Below the pieces are notes generated by a model. The model worked only from the letters and a program-made list of their open reading frames with translations, was not told where the DNA came from and ran no database searches. From Thiotrichaceae bacterium UBA7357 (GTDB lineage: Bacteria > Pseudomonadota > Gammaproteobacteria > Eutrophobiales > Eutrophobiaceae), in contig DKOR01000021.1 of the NCBI GenBank assembly GCA_002470825.1, forward strand, positions 1 through 39,984: 39,984 nt of DNA, written 5' to 3'. How positions within the stretch are numbered: the first letter of the stretch is position 1; every line of letters starts with the position of its first letter. The position numbers were made by a program, and so were the translations under genes. Shown one piece after another: positions 8,864 through 16,541 of the stretch.

Positions 8864-9478
8864 GCTTAACGTTGTTTAATAAAATTTTAATGTCTCCCTA
8901 CATGTTTATATGAAGAACCCAAGCATGTCGTGTCTAAAAGGTTTTTATTTAAGTAATTCAAGACCATTAAAATTCAGTTGATGAAATATTGTAAAAGCAC
9001 CTTCAATCTAATTAAATATTATGAATCATCACTCAAACTTCAGCCGATTCTTATAAAGAAAGAAGTCATCTGTAAAAAAGAGGTCGGTAATTGAGTATAT
9101 GTGAGAGTAGTAAGCGTCTTTTCAAGTCTCTTTTAAAAATAATGCTAATAAACATGAATTGTGAATCTCTACTTTTGTGTGCCATCATTTTCATAAATTA
9201 TGAAGATGAAAAGATTAATATTCCTAATAGATGAAAACTTAAGAATAGTATGACGAATAGATATTAATAAATTTTATAGAGAACAAACAAATGCTCGAGT
9301 GAGAACCAAAAATGAAAGTTGAATAATTAAAATTGAAAAAGATACAAAGCTTGAGGATAAACACTAATATAGATAATGTTACAATTTACGTTATTTCAAA
9401 GTAATTCCTTAGTATTTAATTTATACTTAGTCATCTTAGTAACAACTACATCAACAAAAAACTACTGTCAGTTTCATC
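8864..9478. other. AT-rich noncoding region upstream of yadG
   Basis: No supported gene is seen in these 615 nt. The longest plus-strand frame examined (9091-9234, TTG start, 47 codons) resembles nothing recognised. A dyad lies at 9183-9208: TTCATAA and TTATGAA flank a single A, extended by CATC/GATG across a 3-nt bulge. A TATACT at 9422-9427 could serve as the yadG -10 element but lacks a clear -35. No tRNA-like fold or intrinsic terminator was seen. Confidence 0.5.
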
Positions 9479-10399
9479 ATGCCCGCATTAGAAATAAATA
9501 ATTTAAAAAAACTATATCCAAATAATTTTGAAGCCTTAAAAGGAATTAATCTAAATGTTAATCAAGGTGACTTTTTTGCTTTGTTGGGCCCTAATGGCGC
9601 AGGAAAATCAACAACTATTGGTATAATTTGTGGTCTTGTTAATAAAACGTCTGGGACAATCAAAGTCTTTGGACATGATATTGATACTGAAAATACTGCA
9701 GCAAAAGCTTGTATCGGGATAGTCCCTCAAGAAATCAATTTTTCTCAGTTTGAATCCTGTTTAAGTATCGTCACTAATCAAGGTGGTTATTACGGTATAA
9801 CTAGACAAATCGCATTTGAGCGTGCTGAAAAATATCTTAAAAATCTTGGACTTTGGGAGAAACGTAATGAGTGTTCCCGAAACTTATCTGGCGGTATGAA
9901 ACGCCGATTAATGATTGCCAGAGCGTTAATACATGAACCAAAAATGTTGATTTTGGATGAGCCGACCGCAGGAGTTGATGTTGAGTTGAGACGTTCTATG
10001 TGGGATTTCTTAACTAATTTAAATCAGCAAGGTATAACTATTGTCCTTACTACACATTATCTTGAAGAGGCAGAAAGCCTTTGTAAGAATATTGCAATTA
10101 TTAACCAAGGTCAGATAATTGAAGACACTTCAATGAAGCAACTTCTTGCAAAATCAGGCAAAGAAACATTCTTTTTTGATTTGGTTGACCCCATTATCAC
10201 ATTGCCTGATTTAAATTGCCTGAGTAGTCAATTAATAGACCCTACAACTATAGAAGTAGAGATATTAGGTAGAGAGAATATTTCTCAAGTTTTTGATGTT
10301 CTTTCCAACAACAATATAAATGTTAGCAGTATGAGGAATAAGTCTAATCGACTAGAAGAGCTATTTCTTGATTTATTAAATAATAATAAACTAAATTAG
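9479..10399 (+). CDS. yadG: YadG-like ABC transporter ATP-binding protein
   Basis: ATPase of an ABC-2 type exporter whose substrate is unknown. The 306-residue protein follows E. coli YadG (about 308) along its length as I recall that sequence. It has Walker A GPNGAGKST at 37-45, Q-loop Q84, signature LSGGMKRRL at 136-144, Walker B MLILDEP at 156-162 and switch histidine H193. A C-terminal regulatory region ends in the shared SMRNKSNRLEELF segment. The permease gene follows after 9 nt. No clear ribosome binding site precedes the ATG. The pair sits between the DUF4389 gene and the convergent queD. Confidence 0.93.
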   Translation: MPALEINNLKKLYPNNFEALKGINLNVNQGDFFALLGPNGAGKSTTIGIICGLVNKTSGTIKVFGHDIDTENTAAKACIGIVPQEINFSQFESCLSIVTNQGGYYGITRQIAFERAEKYLKNLGLWEKRNECSRNLSGGMKRRLMIARALIHEPKMLILDEPTAGVDVELRRSMWDFLTNLNQQGITIVLTTHYLEEAESLCKNIAIINQGQIIEDTSMKQLLAKSGKETFFFDLVDPIITLPDLNCLSSQLIDPTTIEVEILGRENISQVFDVLSNNNINVSSMRNKSNRLEELFLDLLNNNKLN

Positions 10400-10408
10400 A
10401 TTATATTC

Positions 10409-11176
10409 ATGCAATCTTTATTTATTCCATTCAGTACAATTGTTATTAAGGAAGTTTCTCGATTCACACGAATTTGGATGCAAACCATTTTGCCACCAGC
10501 GATTAGTATGACATTGTACTTTGTTATTTTTGGTGGTCTGATAGGTTCCAGGATTGGAACTATGAATGGGTTTAGTTATATCGATTATATAGCACCAGGC
10601 ATTATCATGATGGCAATCATCAACAATTCTTATGCAAATGTTGTCTCTTCTTTTTATGGTGCCAAATTCCAGAGGCATATTGAAGAGATGTTAGTAGCTC
10701 CAATACCAAACTTTATTATCCTTGCTGGCTTTGTCTCAGGTGGTGTTGTCAGAGGGCTTTTAATCGGTGTCGTTGTTACAATAGTTGCTCTATTTTTTAC
10801 AAATTTGCAAGTACATAATCTTATTATAACCATTGCTGTTGTTCTTATGACTTCGATCGTTTTTTCTCTAGCTGGTATGATTAATGCCATCTTTGCAAAT
10901 AAATTTGATGATATTTCCGTCATTCCTGCCTTTGTATTAACACCGCTTATCTACTTAGGAGGAGTTTTTTATTCAATCGATTTGCTACCGGACTTTTGGC
11001 AAAAAGTCTCTGCCTTTAACCCTATTTTATATATGGTTAATGCTTTTCGCTATGGCATGCTTGGGGAATCTGATATAGATATTACTCACGCCTTTATAAT
11101 GCTTACTATTTTCACAATCACATTACTAATAATTTCTTTACAACTATTAAATAAAGGTGTCGGAATTAAGTCTTAA
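10409..11176 (+). CDS. yadH: YadH-like ABC-2 transporter permease
   Basis: Inner-membrane permease partner of the ATPase just upstream. It has 255 residues with about six membrane segments typical of ABC-2 permeases. Recognisable YadH features are RIWMQTILPP near 22-31, FGGLIGSRIG (about 41-50), FGAKFQR-like FYGAKFQRHIEE (about 83-94) and LTPLIYLGGVFYS (about 177-189). These exporters are related to drug, lipid or polysaccharide exporters, but the YadGH substrate is not known. It ends 18 nt from the stop of the convergent queD gene, with no obvious bidirectional terminator. Confidence 0.93.
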   Translation: MQSLFIPFSTIVIKEVSRFTRIWMQTILPPAISMTLYFVIFGGLIGSRIGTMNGFSYIDYIAPGIIMMAIINNSYANVVSSFYGAKFQRHIEEMLVAPIPNFIILAGFVSGGVVRGLLIGVVVTIVALFFTNLQVHNLIITIAVVLMTSIVFSLAGMINAIFANKFDDISVIPAFVLTPLIYLGGVFYSIDLLPDFWQKVSAFNPILYMVNAFRYGMLGESDIDITHAFIMLTIFTITLLIISLQLLNKGVGIKS

Positions 11177-11194
11177 TCTTGTGTGTATTTAAAA

Positions 11195-11551
11195 TCATTT
11201 ACCTGAATATATACAACCTGAAGTACATGTTTCTTTCACAACGATTGAGCTAAGTAATGGCAACTCGAGGATGAGCTTATGCCATATCCATTTAGCTAAA
11301 TTCTCACTTGTAGGGTTTTCCAAGCCCTCAATGTCATTAAGATAACGATGATCCAAAGATTCAAATAACGGTTTGATTACCTCGCTAATATCGGCAAAAT
11401 CCATGACCCAACCCGAAGTTTCATCTATATTTCCTAACACATGCACCTCTATAGTGAAAGAATGACCATGTAATCGACCGCACTTATGTTCACTAGGTAC
11501 ATTAGGTAATCGATGTGCTGCTTCGATAGTGAATGATTTATATATTTCCAT
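11195..11551 (-). CDS. queD: 6-carboxy-5,6,7,8-tetrahydropterin synthase
   Basis: Converts dihydroneopterin triphosphate to 6-carboxytetrahydropterin, an early step in making the queuosine precursor preQ0. The 118-residue protein has the zinc ligands H13, H28 and H30 (HGH), the catalytic C24 in KCGRLHGH, the D67-H68 pair and E107 in KETCTSGC, so it should be active. The cysteine placement favours QueD over 6-pyruvoyltetrahydropterin synthase. Only 2 nt separate it from dat, so it appears to be the final gene of the cell-wall operon. No other queuosine gene is in the window. Confidence 0.93.
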   Translation of the reverse strand: MEIYKSFTIEAAHRLPNVPSEHKCGRLHGHSFTIEVHVLGNIDETSGWVMDFADISEVIKPLFESLDHRYLNDIEGLENPTSENLAKWIWHKLILELPLLSSIVVKETCTSGCIYSGK

Positions 11552-11553
11552 AA

Positions 11554-12393
11554 TTATTCACAGTAAACAGATTTAAATTCCTGATAAAGCTGATCAACTC
11601 TTTGCCACAAGGCACCCGTCTCACCAGTCCCTACAGGCAGATTATTCAATTGAGTCACCGGCACGATCTCCCAAGTTGAACTAGTAATCCAAACCTCATC
11701 AGCATTAAGTAAGTCTTTTTCACTAATTGTTGTCTCAAGATAAGTTATCTTATTATTAGCCAGTATTTCAATTACTAAATCTCGAGTTATGCCAGGTAAA
11801 ACATGTTTGCTTTTAAGCGGCGTTAAGACTTCATCATTTTTACAAACAAAAACATTACTTGCAGCACCTTCTGTTATATAACCATCCCTAATAAGGATAG
11901 CTTCTTTTGCACCCTGTTCTCTTGCTTTATGTCTTAACAGCACACTCGGCAGCAGAGTAATAGCTTTAATATCACAATATTGCCATCGAATATCTTCATG
12001 AGTAATTGCATTAATACCGACAGAAAAATTCTTCTTTTCAATAGGGCGGCTCATTACGAAAATAGTTGGTTTATCAGCAATTTTTATGTCATGGTCTCGT
12101 TCGGAAACACCACGCGTGATTTGCAGGTATATCGATTGTTCAGACTCTTCTATCGTATCTATCAGTTCTTCGAATATTGAGCGCCATTGGTTGGATGTAT
12201 ACGGATTATCCATAAAAATAGCTTCCAAACTATTTTCAAGGCGATTCATATGTTCATCAAAACAAAATATTATACGATTGAAAATCGGGATAACCTCATA
12301 GACACCATCACCAAAAATAAATCCACGATCAAGTATGTTAATTGATGCTGTAGAAAGAGGTTTAAACTCTCCATTTAAATAAACCGTTGTCAT
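11554..12393 (-). CDS. dat: D-amino-acid (D-alanine) aminotransferase
   Basis: Fold-type IV PLP aminotransferase, best read as D-alanine transaminase, which interconverts D-alanine plus 2-oxoglutarate and pyruvate plus D-glutamate. Both D-amino acids are peptidoglycan building blocks. In 279 residues it shows the N-terminal FGDGVYE (27-33), the PLP lysine K143 in DIKAITLLP, and TEGAASNVF (174-182) containing the conserved E175. Branched-chain aminotransferase or aminodeoxychorismate lyase are related alternatives, but the length, the RGVSERDH segment and its location between dacA and queD favour D-amino acid use. It follows dacA by 8 nt. Confidence 0.87.
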   Translation of the reverse strand: MTTVYLNGEFKPLSTASINILDRGFIFGDGVYEVIPIFNRIIFCFDEHMNRLENSLEAIFMDNPYTSNQWRSIFEELIDTIEESEQSIYLQITRGVSERDHDIKIADKPTIFVMSRPIEKKNFSVGINAITHEDIRWQYCDIKAITLLPSVLLRHKAREQGAKEAILIRDGYITEGAASNVFVCKNDEVLTPLKSKHVLPGITRDLVIEILANNKITYLETTISEKDLLNADEVWITSSTWEIVPVTQLNNLPVGTGETGALWQRVDQLYQEFKSVYCE

Positions 12394-12401
12394 AATTAAT
12401 C

Positions 12402-13535
12402 TTATTCAAATAAAAGATATATTTCATCTTTCAGTCTATCAAAAATATCGCCCTCGGCGACTGAATTAAGTGTAGATAAAGGCACTGATTTAATATTATT
12501 ACCTTTTAACATTATATTAAGCACACCTTTTTGATTTCCTTGACTAACGGGTGCCATAATCAATTTTTCAACTTTTACAATTGACTCAAGTTTTTCATAC
12601 TCACCCCTTGGGATTGTTATATAAAGGTCCTCATTGATACTTAAGTTAATATTATCAATTGCTGCTTTCCATATCTTAGCACTGGCGATAAGATCTCCAA
12701 CAGAATAGAGCTTATGAGTCTCGAAGAATCGAAATCCATAACCTAATATTGCTTGACTATTTTTTGCTCTGCTACTTTTTCCATCTGCACCCATCACAAC
12801 AGAAATAAGGCGCATACCATCTCGCACAGCTGATGCTACTAGACAATAACCTGCTTCTTTTGTATGTCCTGTTTTTATGCCATCAACACTATTGTCACGC
12901 CAAAGTAATGTATTACGATTATTTTGTTTAATTCCATTAAAGGTATACTCCTTTATTTTATGCAAAGAATATACTTCTGGGTAATCTCTTATTAATGCTT
13001 GGGCTAATCTAACCATATCATTAGCAGTCGTATAGTTTTCAGAATTTGGTAAACCAGTACTATTAACAAAATTTGAATTGCCCATTCCTAATTTTTCTGC
13101 ATGTTTATTCATCAAATCAGCAAAAACATCTTCAGTACCGGAAACATGCTCCGCTAATGCAACACTGGCATCATTTCCCGATTGTATAATGACACCATGT
13201 AGTAGATCATCGAGTTTAATTTTTTTCCCAACCTCAATAAACATTCTCGAACCTTCGGTACGCCAAGCTTTTTCACTCACTATTACTTCATCTTTTAATG
13301 ATATTCTTCCATTTGCTAATTCATGAGCCACAACATAAACAGTCATAATCTTGGTTAGGCTGGCCGGGGCTAATTTTTTTCCCATGCTTTTTTCTAACAG
13401 TATTTTTCCACTATCAAAATCCATTACCACATAAGATGAGGCTTCAATCACGGGTGGTGCAGGAATTAAGATTTCTTCCGCTTCGACTTGTAGTGAAACA
13501 ACAATCAAGAAAAATATAACTTTGAGTAATTTCAT
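12402..13535 (-). CDS. dacA: D-alanyl-D-alanine carboxypeptidase (PBP5/6 type)
   Basis: Periplasmic penicillin-binding protein that removes the terminal D-alanine from peptidoglycan pentapeptides. A signal peptide (1-19, cleavage after VEA) leads into the transpeptidase-like domain with SxxK at S59-K62, SGN at 119-121 and KTG at 221-223. A PBP5-type C-terminal beta domain follows, and the last roughly 18 residues form an amphipathic helix expected to hold it to the inner membrane. Length 377 is close to the family norm (about 385-400). It sits between rlpA (18 nt upstream) and dat (8 nt downstream). Confidence 0.96.
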   Translation of the reverse strand: MKLLKVIFFLIVVSLQVEAEEILIPAPPVIEASSYVVMDFDSGKILLEKSMGKKLAPASLTKIMTVYVVAHELANGRISLKDEVIVSEKAWRTEGSRMFIEVGKKIKLDDLLHGVIIQSGNDASVALAEHVSGTEDVFADLMNKHAEKLGMGNSNFVNSTGLPNSENYTTANDMVRLAQALIRDYPEVYSLHKIKEYTFNGIKQNNRNTLLWRDNSVDGIKTGHTKEAGYCLVASAVRDGMRLISVVMGADGKSSRAKNSQAILGYGFRFFETHKLYSVGDLIASAKIWKAAIDNINLSINEDLYITIPRGEYEKLESIVKVEKLIMAPVSQGNQKGVLNIMLKGNNIKSVPLSTLNSVAEGDIFDRLKDEIYLLFE

Positions 13536-13553
13536 TTCTTCAACAGTAAATTC

Positions 13554-14438
13554 CTAATTTATAACGATATGATGTTCATTAAAATTATGTTCTACCAGAC
13601 TTGAAACAATAGCATCAGCTTGATCAATATCAGTGAATGGTCCGATTTTAACACGATATAATATGCTTTCTGATACAACAACCTCAATAATACTTACCAT
13701 TCCTTGACCAATTGATTTTAGTTTTTGCTTTAAGTCTTCAGCATTAATCAAATTGCTAAAAGAACCCACCTGAATATAAAAACGACCTTCATTTTTTGTC
13801 ACCGCAGTGTTTATAACTGCTAACCTTTCATCTGAATGGATGGTGCCAATCTGCTCTGTTCCAATAACTCTAATTTCAACAAGGCCAGTGCCGTTTTTTA
13901 AAATATCAAGCTTGATTGCAGCTGTGTAAGATAGATCAATAATGCGATTTTCATGAAACGGTCCACGATCATTAATTTTAACAATAATTTTTTTATTATT
14001 TTTTAGATTAATTACTTCAACATATGTAGGTAAAGGTAATGACTTATGAGCGGCTGTCATCCCATACATATCATAAGTTTCACCACTAGAAGTACGTCGA
14101 CCATGAAATTTTGTACCATACCAAGAGGCAATACCTTTCTCAACAAATCCTTTATTACTTTCCATAACATAATAACGTTTACCGAAAACAACGTATGACT
14201 TTGGATTACCATAACGACTTTTAGGTTCATCTTTAGGTATGGCATTCGGAATTTTCGAAACATCAATTTGCTTACTTGGCGCTTTATCGGATTCCGGTGC
14301 TGTGATAATTGCGTCGTGTAGCGTTTTTGGAATATTAAGCAAACTCATGCTTCCGCATGCCGACAAATTCAGCAATATGAACAATATAAATACCTTTATA
14401 ACTATTATTCTAGTACACATTTTTAGAACTGAAGACAT
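13554..14438 (-). CDS. rlpA: Septal ring lytic transglycosylase RlpA lipoprotein
   Basis: Outer-membrane lipoprotein with a lytic transglycosylase domain and a peptidoglycan-binding SPOR domain. The lipobox is LSAC with C28 as the lipidated residue. The double-psi beta-barrel spans about 103-193, with E120, H131 and D157 in the places needed for activity in the Pseudomonas aeruginosa enzyme. The SPOR domain covers about 218-294. SPOR domains bind denuded glycan strands at division sites, so this gene brings a septal enzyme into an otherwise elongation-focused cluster. A second ATG at codon 7 would give a more usual signal peptide length; neither start has a strong ribosome binding site. Confidence 0.94.
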   Translation of the reverse strand: MSSVLKMCTRIIVIKVFILFILLNLSACGSMSLLNIPKTLHDAIITAPESDKAPSKQIDVSKIPNAIPKDEPKSRYGNPKSYVVFGKRYYVMESNKGFVEKGIASWYGTKFHGRRTSSGETYDMYGMTAAHKSLPLPTYVEVINLKNNKKIIVKINDRGPFHENRIIDLSYTAAIKLDILKNGTGLVEIRVIGTEQIGTIHSDERLAVINTAVTKNEGRFYIQVGSFSNLINAEDLKQKLKSIGQGMVSIIEVVVSESILYRVKIGPFTDIDQADAIVSSLVEHNFNEHHIVIN

Positions 14439-14443
14439 TTCTA

Positions 14444-15442
14444 TTAATCTAGCGTCTTAGATATAGTATTAGTTATTTTTGATATTTCTAATGACAATTG
14501 ATAAACAGCCATAGCATATAAATGGCTATGGTTATAGCGAGTTATGACATAAAAATTGTTATGGGCTAACCAGTATTCATTAGTACTTTTTCCTTCATAT
14601 TCGAATAATTTTAGTTTCTCATTCTTTTCAAAAAAGGAATTTGATTTTATACCAAATTTTACTAATTCAGACTCACCTAAATCTGGTTTAAGACCTTTAC
14701 CTAAAACGCTTTTATATCTTTCACCGTTCACTTCTACTTTTGCAATAATGGGTCTATCTTTTTGCCAACCATGTTCGGCAAAATAGTTTGCAATACTACC
14801 TATCGCATCATTTGAATTATTCCAAATATCAATTATATTGTCTCCATCGAAATCAATCGCATAATGACGGTAACTACTCGATATAAATTGTGGCATACCC
14901 ATTGCTCCAGCATAAGAGCCTTTTAGGGTGAGTGGGTCGAAACCCTGTTCACGTGCAAGCAATAAAAATTGTTCAAATTCTTTACGAAAAAATGCGGCTC
15001 GCTTTGGATAATAAAATCCGAGTGTATTAAGTGCATCAACAACGCGATAACTTCCAGTAATTCGACCATAAAATGTTTCAACGCCAATAATAGCGGTAAT
15101 TATCTCTGCGGGCACACCAAACTTTTTTTCTGCTGCTTGCAACTTTTTCCAGTTTTTATTTAGAAATATAACTCCTTCATTAATTCGTTTTTGGTTTAAA
15201 AAAATATCCTTATATTTATACCAGGACAACCTTTTTTCTGCTGGTTTTGAAATTGCTTTGAGGATCGTTTCTGAAACTATCACCTGGTCAAATAAATTTT
15301 TTAAATATGTCGAATCAAAGTTATATTGAGATTCCATCTTCTTAATAAATTCATTCTGCATAACCAATGTATTTGTATCAGCCTGAGCGGAAGTCACCCA
15401 CAGGTATAAAAGAATTAATATTATTATTTTAATTTTTTTCAT
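14444..15442 (-). CDS. mltB: Lytic murein transglycosylase B, without lipobox
   Basis: Cleaves the MurNAc-GlcNAc bond of peptidoglycan, forming anhydro ends. The MltB/Slt35 domain is complete: catalytic E122 in GVETFYG and the conserved GAMGMPQF at 179-186, followed by the DGDNIIDIW segment. Typical MltB is an outer-membrane lipoprotein, but here the N-terminus is a plain signal peptide (1-21, SAQA/D) with no cysteine at the cleavage site, predicting a soluble periplasmic enzyme. The start ATG overlaps the rodA stop by 4 nt, and rlpA follows after 5 nt. Confidence 0.94.
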   Translation of the reverse strand: MKKIKIIILILLYLWVTSAQADTNTLVMQNEFIKKMESQYNFDSTYLKNLFDQVIVSETILKAISKPAEKRLSWYKYKDIFLNQKRINEGVIFLNKNWKKLQAAEKKFGVPAEIITAIIGVETFYGRITGSYRVVDALNTLGFYYPKRAAFFRKEFEQFLLLAREQGFDPLTLKGSYAGAMGMPQFISSSYRHYAIDFDGDNIIDIWNNSNDAIGSIANYFAEHGWQKDRPIIAKVEVNGERYKSVLGKGLKPDLGESELVKFGIKSNSFFEKNEKLKLFEYEGKSTNEYWLAHNNFYVITRYNHSHLYAMAVYQLSLEISKITNTISKTLD

Positions 15443-16536
15443 ATTTTTGATGAAAGAAACCGTCTATGCGTGTGTATTGCCATTATAATGCCGAATCCAA
15501 TTGTTAATGTTACCATTGAGGTACCTCCATGGCTAACCAATGGTAATGGAACTCCTACTATTGGTAACTGTCCTGTAACCATTCCCATATTCACAAAGAT
15601 ATAAACAAAAAAAGTGAGTGTTAAGCCACTGGCTAATAATCGACCAAAATTGTGTTGTGCGTTAATGGCAATATAAAGTCCTCGTAAAATTATGAAGAGA
15701 TATATGCATAATAAAAATAACACACCTAACATACCGAATTCTTCACAAAATACCGCAAAGATAAAGTCAGTCGAGCGTTCTGGTAAAAATTCTAAATGAG
15801 ATTGGGTACCATTCAACCAGCCTTTTCCATAAAAACCACCTGAACCAATAGCTATCTTCGATTGAATCGTATGATATCCTGCGCCTAATGGATCATTCTC
15901 AGGATTCAAGAAAGTCAAGACTCGTCGTTTCTGATAACTATGCATGAGAGACCAGAGAAGAGGGGTAATTGCAGCCCCCAAACCACCAATAATTGCCAAT
16001 AAACGCCATGAAATTCCTGCAACAAATAAGACGGAAAAGCCGGCAGCTGCTACTAACAAAGCCGTACCCAAATCAGGTTGTATCGCTATCAATAAAACAG
16101 GAAGTATTATCAAAAAGCAAACCATTGAGGCCTGTAAAATAGTTGGAGGCAATGTCTTATCAGCAAGGTAATATGCAACCATCATAGGCACTGTTAGTTT
16201 CATTAGCTCTGATGGTTGAAACCGAAATAACTTTAAGTCTAACCAACGCTGAGCACCCTTACCAACATCACCATAGAAAATAACTATTATCAAGAGAATT
16301 AAACCGATGAGATATAGATTAAATGACCATCTAGCAATCTTTGAAGGCGATAATTGAGCAATAATAACCATACCGGCCAAGGCAATAACTAATTTTATAG
16401 CTTGTCTATAAACTAGTTCCATATCCTGTCCACCAGCACTATAAATTACTACTAAACCAAGAGTGCTTAATATTAAAATGCCGAAAAATAACGGAAAATC
16501 GATATGTAGCCGCTGTCCAAGATTCTTTTCTTCCAA
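15439..16536 (-). CDS. rodA: Elongasome glycan polymerase RodA (SEDS family)
   Basis: Membrane peptidoglycan glycosyltransferase that polymerises lipid II during cell elongation with PBP2. The 365-residue protein has about ten membrane segments, the KGAQRWLDL motif (93-101), the FLPERSTDFIF loop containing the conserved catalytic aspartate D257, and GVPLPLVSHGG near the C-terminus. The start is TTG; an AAAGGA ribosome binding site 8 nt upstream (16545-16550) and the match to the usual N-terminus support it, and the next ATG (codon 39) would remove the first membrane segment. It lies 5 nt after mrdA. Confidence 0.97.
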   Translation of the reverse strand: MEEKNLGQRLHIDFPLFFGILILSTLGLVVIYSAGGQDMELVYRQAIKLVIALAGMVIIAQLSPSKIARWSFNLYLIGLILLIIVIFYGDVGKGAQRWLDLKLFRFQPSELMKLTVPMMVAYYLADKTLPPTILQASMVCFLIILPVLLIAIQPDLGTALLVAAAGFSVLFVAGISWRLLAIIGGLGAAITPLLWSLMHSYQKRRVLTFLNPENDPLGAGYHTIQSKIAIGSGGFYGKGWLNGTQSHLEFLPERSTDFIFAVFCEEFGMLGVLFLLCIYLFIILRGLYIAINAQHNFGRLLASGLTLTFFVYIFVNMGMVTGQLPIVGVPLPLVSHGGTSMVTLTIGFGIIMAIHTHRRFLSSKI

Positions 16537-16541
16537 GTTGA

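Noticed and set aside
9091..9234. 47-codon frame starting TTG in the yadG upstream spacer
   Set aside because: No ribosome binding site, no recognisable family and within chance length for AT-rich DNA.
9200..9253. Tiny frame encoding a LIDENL-like peptide, resembling the start of DUF5615 toxins
   Set aside because: Only 17 codons, no partner antitoxin and no further similarity; a chance match is most likely.
10418..10923. Two minus-strand frames antisense to yadH
   Set aside because: The opposite strand encodes a clear permease; these are shadows.
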